This document shows positions 59,317-64,000 of a stretch of DNA of 64,000 nucleotides, one piece after another. Source of the DNA: Solen grandis (Eukaryota; Mollusca; Bivalvia; Adapedonta; Solenidae); assembly GCA_021229015.1 (NCBI GenBank), contig CM037778.1:11628956-11692955 (forward strand). Reading direction: 5' to 3'. A program made the position numbers and the translations under genes. The notes below the pieces were generated by a model. The model was not told the origin of the DNA. It saw nothing but the letters and a program-made list of their open reading frames with translations, and made no database searches. How positions within the stretch are numbered: the stretch's first letter is position 1; each line of letters starts with the position of its first letter.

Positions 59317-59647
59317 ATGGGGGGGAGGGGGTCTACGCGTTTCACTTCAATTTTACTCACGCACTATTGCACACACAAATAATAAAATAGACTAAAAACT
59401 CACAAGACTAAAGACTCACAAGTAGGAGTGTGTACAAATAATAACCGTACATATCATCGTTACAATAATACCATGCCCGAGGCGCCTCTCACAAACACAA
59501 AATAACAAGGTTTTATTCACAGTTAGTGTAAGCGGATATTGCAAACTATCACAGATAAGTGATTCATAATTGACATTGCTACCCATTTTGATGGAAGCGA
59601 TGTTGTTGTTTTTTTACCGTTGTATTTGATGATAACAATGTTGCAAC

Positions 59648-59763
59648 TGTTGTTGTTGTTGTTGTTGATGATGATGATGATGATGATGATGATTATTATG
59701 ATGATGATGATGGTTGTGGATATTGATGATGTAGGTGATGATGATGATGATGATGATGATGAA
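59648..59763. repeat. (GTT)n(GAT)n compound microsatellite
   Basis: Six GTT units followed by runs of GAT units with interruptions. Confidence 0.95.
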
Positions 59764-59937
59764 TCATAGTAGAAGTAGTACGGTTTGTTGTAGATTACAA
59801 AGTGTTATTTTATTATAAACCATACGGTACATTACAATGTAGGGGAATACCCCGTATATAAATAGCATGGACATGTAGGAACATGTTTTGAGCATCTCTC
59901 AATTTTCTTTGTCAGACTCATTTTTGTTCATATGCAG

Positions 59938-59987
59938 ACAGCAAAGTGATAAGGAATATGCTTCGAAGGAGGAATGACATCGAATCT
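59938..59987 (+). CDS. Possible small internal exon (weak)
   Basis: Fifty bases between TTCATATGCAG and a consensus donor GTAAGTG. One frame is open and reads SKVIRNMLRRRNDIES. The splice signals are good, but the piece is short and no neighbouring exon is known. Confidence 0.2.
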
Positions 59988-61948
59988 GTAAGTGAATGTT
60001 CATTTAGGTACTGTTTTGCTGTCTAATGCATTGCACGTGTTCATACAGCAGAGCAGATATAGTCTATTTATAGAATCCACAATGTCATCGATCAGCTCTT
60101 CGATAAGTTAAACATTCTTAATAGGACAAGAAAAACTTGATACCGTGTGTGTTTGTGTTCGCGGGCGCGTGCGTTTTTATGTATGCATATGTATATACCT
60201 ACATACGTCGGTGGCGGAATCAGAAATTCAAGGGGGGGGTCTCAGTACAACTCAATATGTTTTGTTTTTATGTTTGTTAAGATCAATCAACTGATTTTAA
60301 TTGATAAGTTTGATGCACACTGGCGGTAGTGAATTAACAAAAAAGAAAAAAAAAAAAAACATGACGGGTAACGGTTATAACCACATAACTATAGGCAGTT
60401 TACACCCACACATTTATATCTGCATCTACGGTACGTGTAGGTAGGTATCGAGTCTATCGACCGTGAAATAATACCGCCGACCGTAACTTCTTATTACAGT
60501 ACTGAAAAGTAATGGAGCAAAATATAAAAATCACGATGTGTTTCCAAGGTTTTTGATAAATCAATAAAAACAGCATTTGATAAAATAACAAATGAATACG
60601 ACAACAACGATGCGTGAGTTACTGACATGCAACATGACATTGGTTACGCAATAATATGCCTATCTACCGACCGTACTTTTATTTTATTTCTCTTTATTTT
60701 ATGTCTTATACAATGTTATGCCATCAGAAGCAACTTTTTTGCCTTATGAGAAACATGTTCTGATCTTTTTCACATTATGAATGAGTTTGACTCACAACAA
60801 AATAAGCTGGGAACAGATGGACTGAAACGGCCTGTTGCACGTGCGTAACACCGCTCACTCTCAATACATTTACTTTTTCTCAGTCATAGTTGTTAAGTAC
60901 ATGAATGATATGGACTCGTCTGTGAAAGACAAAGGATAAAATTGTTATAGAAACCCATTATTTTGTAATTGTCTACTCTCAAGTTAAAAGGTTATACAAA
61001 CTCTGTACATTATATAAACACATAGGTCTCCCCCAACGCAAATTTAAGAGTTAAGTGTGAAACATCACCATCAACAGCTTCACTTGCATTTTTTTAAATG
61101 ATTTTGACCTCTGCTGTTTTCTTCACGTGCGTCTCCTTCACTGCAATCTACTCCTCAGTTGCTTCTTGGGCAACGCCTACATGTACAAAGGTGAAACTGT
61201 AAACCTGTAGAACATACGAGAAAGATGAATGACGAAATATGACAAATGACTCGAACTAGATCGTTATATGTTTTGACCCGCACACAGGATTAGCGTCAAA
61301 ATCAAGGTAATTTTTTTTCCGTACATTGTTTAACATGTTGCTAAAAAGGGAAAAGATGAAGACTTACAGAATGTCAAAATCAACATATATAGATTTTTTT
61401 CTGTATATTGTCTTAACATGTTGCCAAAAAAGGAAAAGAATAAAGGGAAAGAAAACGGTTCATGGCGGAACTGTGTTCAAACAGGGTCTCTTAATATTAT
61501 ATATACCCGGTACTATGTATATACAGAGACTCCGGTTCATATTATCTATGTATATTGTAAAATAGGCGGTGTTTATACTGACAGTAGAAGTAAGTATAAC
61601 TGTGCACAAAGTGTGTGAGTCATAAGGTCAAAGGTTCTTTATTCCTGAAGACATGTGGCGTCCTTCAGGGTCGTGATTTGGCAGGGTTCCATGCCATGTC
61701 TCGTGAGCTGTGGTTAATTCGCACGCGTCTGCATTTAATTTCCTTCTTCAATTGCGCAGATTTAAAAAAAGGGCGACGACAAAATCAATCAATGTACGGA
61801 AATGTACACTAGTCCATATTTTGCGTCTTCATTTGTATGTTTCACCATTTTGCAACTCTCGTATACATGTTATAATATGACTATAACTAGATCTAGTAAT
61901 TTCAGAGTTTCAAAGTTAAATTTTAAATTTATTTCAAAGTCATTTATT

Positions 61949-61949
<1 letters not shown>

Positions 61950-61986
<37 letters not shown>
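61950..61986. repeat. (AT)n microsatellite
   Basis: About 18 AT units. Confidence 0.95.
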
Positions 61987-61990
<4 letters not shown>

Positions 61991-62466
61991 CATTATAATT
62001 TGTAATTGCATGTTTTGTGCTATAGGTGTTACAGTCATGAGTTATGATGAAAGAGTGTTAAGTGTGTGCCCTTGACAATACGACCTATATCGTCATCTTG
62101 GAGCCACTTTTCTCTATATCGGTTATTTCCCCTACTACATTTCCGTATCCGATATGTGTTATAGAGTAGACTTGTTAACGTTAACCTGTAGTTATTGCGT
62201 AAGCAACGGTAATAGCGGGCGACGTAAGCTGTAAATAGCAACGTTTTTATTGTCAAAACGAGGCTGGCTTTCTCACTGGGATCCCCGAGAGTAGGAAAAG
62301 GTCGAACATGCAGCGACCTGCAATTGTGAACTTTAGGGACTTACTTGATATAACAGTTTCATAGACTCGGAAAGTGCCGGACGTTGTAGTACATTCTAAA
62401 CTTTGTGACATTGATTTTAATTAGGAAAGATAAGGTATGTATTTATTCAGTATGACATATGAACAT

Positions 62467-62528
62467 CCTTCTTCTTCCTTTCTTCTTTCTCTTACTCCTC
62501 CTCCTCTTCCTTCTTCTTCTTCTTCCTG
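62467..62528. repeat. (CTT/CCT)n pyrimidine tract
   Basis: A mixed CTT, CCT and TTC tract of about 60 bases. Confidence 0.85.
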
Positions 62529-62737
62529 GCAGTTCTTGAATGGGTGATAATAGCAGTGGGTTTTGCGGCAATGTGGCAAACACTACTACTAATACTACTA
62601 TACTGCCGCTATAATAATGAATTCCAGTAATTATGGATGCAACCTACATTAAGTCTATTGCAACGTATGATGTCATCCTTTTAGGTTGATCAAATGAAAT
62701 TGCGAAGCAGGGTTTGGGTTCGAGATACGATTTTTAA

Positions 62738-62971
62738 CCCTTTCCCTCATAGAGGAAACCATGAAAAGGCCTATGCGAACAACATAAAACCAGATCAGCC
62801 TGCGAGTATCTCGCAGGCTGATCAGGTTTTATGCTGTTCGCTGCTCCTCAGTGGTCTGGAAATGAGGACTTTATAATTAAATTTGGTAAGGTTTAACTGT
62901 GGTTTTCTGCAGATCAGGCTTTATGTGGTACCTATTGAGTGCGTCAAAATGAGTCTATATGAGGGAAAGGT
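62738..62971. mobile_element. MITE with TTAA duplication and internal hairpin
   Basis: CCCTTTCCCTCATA starts it and TATGAGGGAAAGGT ends it. TTAA flanks it at 62734-62737 and 62972-62975, as in piggyBac-type elements. A strong palindrome is centred near 62811 (GATCAGCCTGCGAG / CTCGCAGGCTGATC). At 234 bp with no frame it is non-autonomous. Confidence 0.85.
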
Positions 62972-64000
62972 TTAAAGTGTATATCTGTCTTGGTAATCGT
63001 AGCTCACCAGAGCACCACGTGCTCAAGGTGAGCGATTGTGATTTTTCCGCGTCCGCCGTGCAGCCTGCGTCGTCTGTCGTGTACGTCGTCAACAATTGGC
63101 TATAATACTTAAAAGACGGAGAGCTCTGGAACCAACGGCGTAAAGTCTCCCCCATTTCAAACTTCAACCCGATATTTTAAAACTATTTTCAATTTCCCCT
63201 CCTCGGGAACATAAACAGTGTCTTCAAATGCCCTCCCACGATTTAAGTTGCCTCCCCCCGGAAACGTAAAAACGTTTTTAAATGACCCCTTCCCTTTACG
63301 TCGGGAAAACTTAAACACTCACAATATAAAAAAGAATACAAATATTATTGATATTTCTATTTGTTATTGGAATTTATATAAGATTATATGAGATTAAGGC
63401 TTGTGAAGCTCTCCCAACTTCAAATGACTCCCCCAACCCTTGATGTTTCTTCGTTGGGAAATCATATATATTTTTGTATAACTTATTCTTCGTTAGCACA
63501 TTGATGTAACTATTAGAATGTAATGTTCCTGAACTGAATTTATATTAGGTTAAACAGGTGAATTTGAAAAAAAAAAATTCAATATGAAGATTCCTAGCTG
63601 GATAGGACGTAATATGTAGACTTCCGGGTATAGGACATTTGAAAATGGAGTGATGAGTATTAATTTGCCCCACCCGGGAACATAAAACGTTTTCGAATTC
63701 CCTGAAAAAAAGACTTTGAAAACGTTTTTTGTTTCGAGTGGGGGCCACTTGAAATTATTATTGTTAACGTTTATAAACTATCCCCCATTTCAAGTTCCCT
63801 CTTGGAATTTGAAAAAGTTTTCATTTTTACTCGGGGGAATTTGAAAACGTTTCATTAATTTTCACTAAGCCCTTTCCAGGAATATAAGAACATTTTCAAA
63901 TGTCCGGGGGGGGGGGGGGAAATTTGAAAACATTTTCATTTTCCCGGTGGAAACTTGAATATTTGGTCACTTGTAAACGTTACACCGGTAGAATTTTGTG

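Larger units (their letters stand above)
57447..64000. other. Intergenic region, mostly without recognisable content
   Basis: Besides the repeats and exon candidates listed separately, this is AT-rich non-coding sequence. From about 63170 to 63960 short blocks such as GGGAACATAAA and TTTTCAAATG recur every 80-120 bases with C- or G-rich spacers, suggesting a very diverged tandem repeat. The frames of 60-80 codons here show no domain. Confidence 0.45.

Noticed and set aside
60147..60329. 60-codon frame with cysteines
   Set aside because: No domain, random composition, runs through a GT/GC-rich simple stretch and poly-G.

Overview
The window is nuclear DNA from an animal, most likely a bivalve mollusc. 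It is AT-rich, has spliced genes with GT-AG introns, many simple repeats and many layers of decayed transposons. The bivalve call is inference. It rests on a Mab-21/cGAS-like receptor, a class that is large in bivalves, and on tRNA-derived SINEs and hairpin MITEs of the kind common in those genomes. No tRNA, rRNA, CRISPR array or bacterial operon was seen. One 100-N assembly gap lies at 23285-23384.

Layout. Positions 1-9900 hold no recognisable gene, only a foldback repeat, an AT microsatellite and one SINE. A minus-strand gene for a small single-pass membrane protein (CUB domain, LDLa-like cysteine module, transmembrane helix, charged tail) occupies 16286-10307 in six exons. Its first signal-peptide exon was not found. 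A nearly identical 122-bp inverted-repeat pair (12904-13025 and 17614-17735) brackets three of its exons. Positions 17700-24280 are repeats and the gap. From 24280 to 25255 are pieces of an exon paralogous to exon 2 of the gene at 46816. A minus-strand Mab-21/cGAS-like receptor gene fills 29721-27629. It is broken by three frameshifts, two of which flank its catalytic motif, and a 20-copy minisatellite lies just beyond its stop. Then come a foldback element with a SINE inside it, and a dead Tc1/mariner copy with intact ends and a TA duplication (31885-33115).

Positions 34825-41300 are a nest of events around a decayed copy of exons 3-5 of the gene at 46816. A 2.5-kb element with long palindromic ends has split its exon 5 at a TA site, a SINE landed next to it, the right part was tandemly duplicated, and another TIR element then entered the second copy. 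Positions 41300-45500 hold two LINE fragments and hairpins.

The best-supported gene is a five-exon plus-strand gene at 46816-52458 encoding about 400 residues of a coiled-coil protein that I do not recognise. Its introns and downstream flank hold SINEs, two 5'-truncated LINEs (one with its empty site visible in the paralogous copy, one nested in a SINE) and simple repeats. Positions 54600-64000 are mostly intergenic, with one complete SINE, one TTAA-flanked MITE and two weak exon candidates. The genes show no sign of acting together. The strongest theme is local duplication of the coiled-coil gene followed by transposon dissection of the copies.
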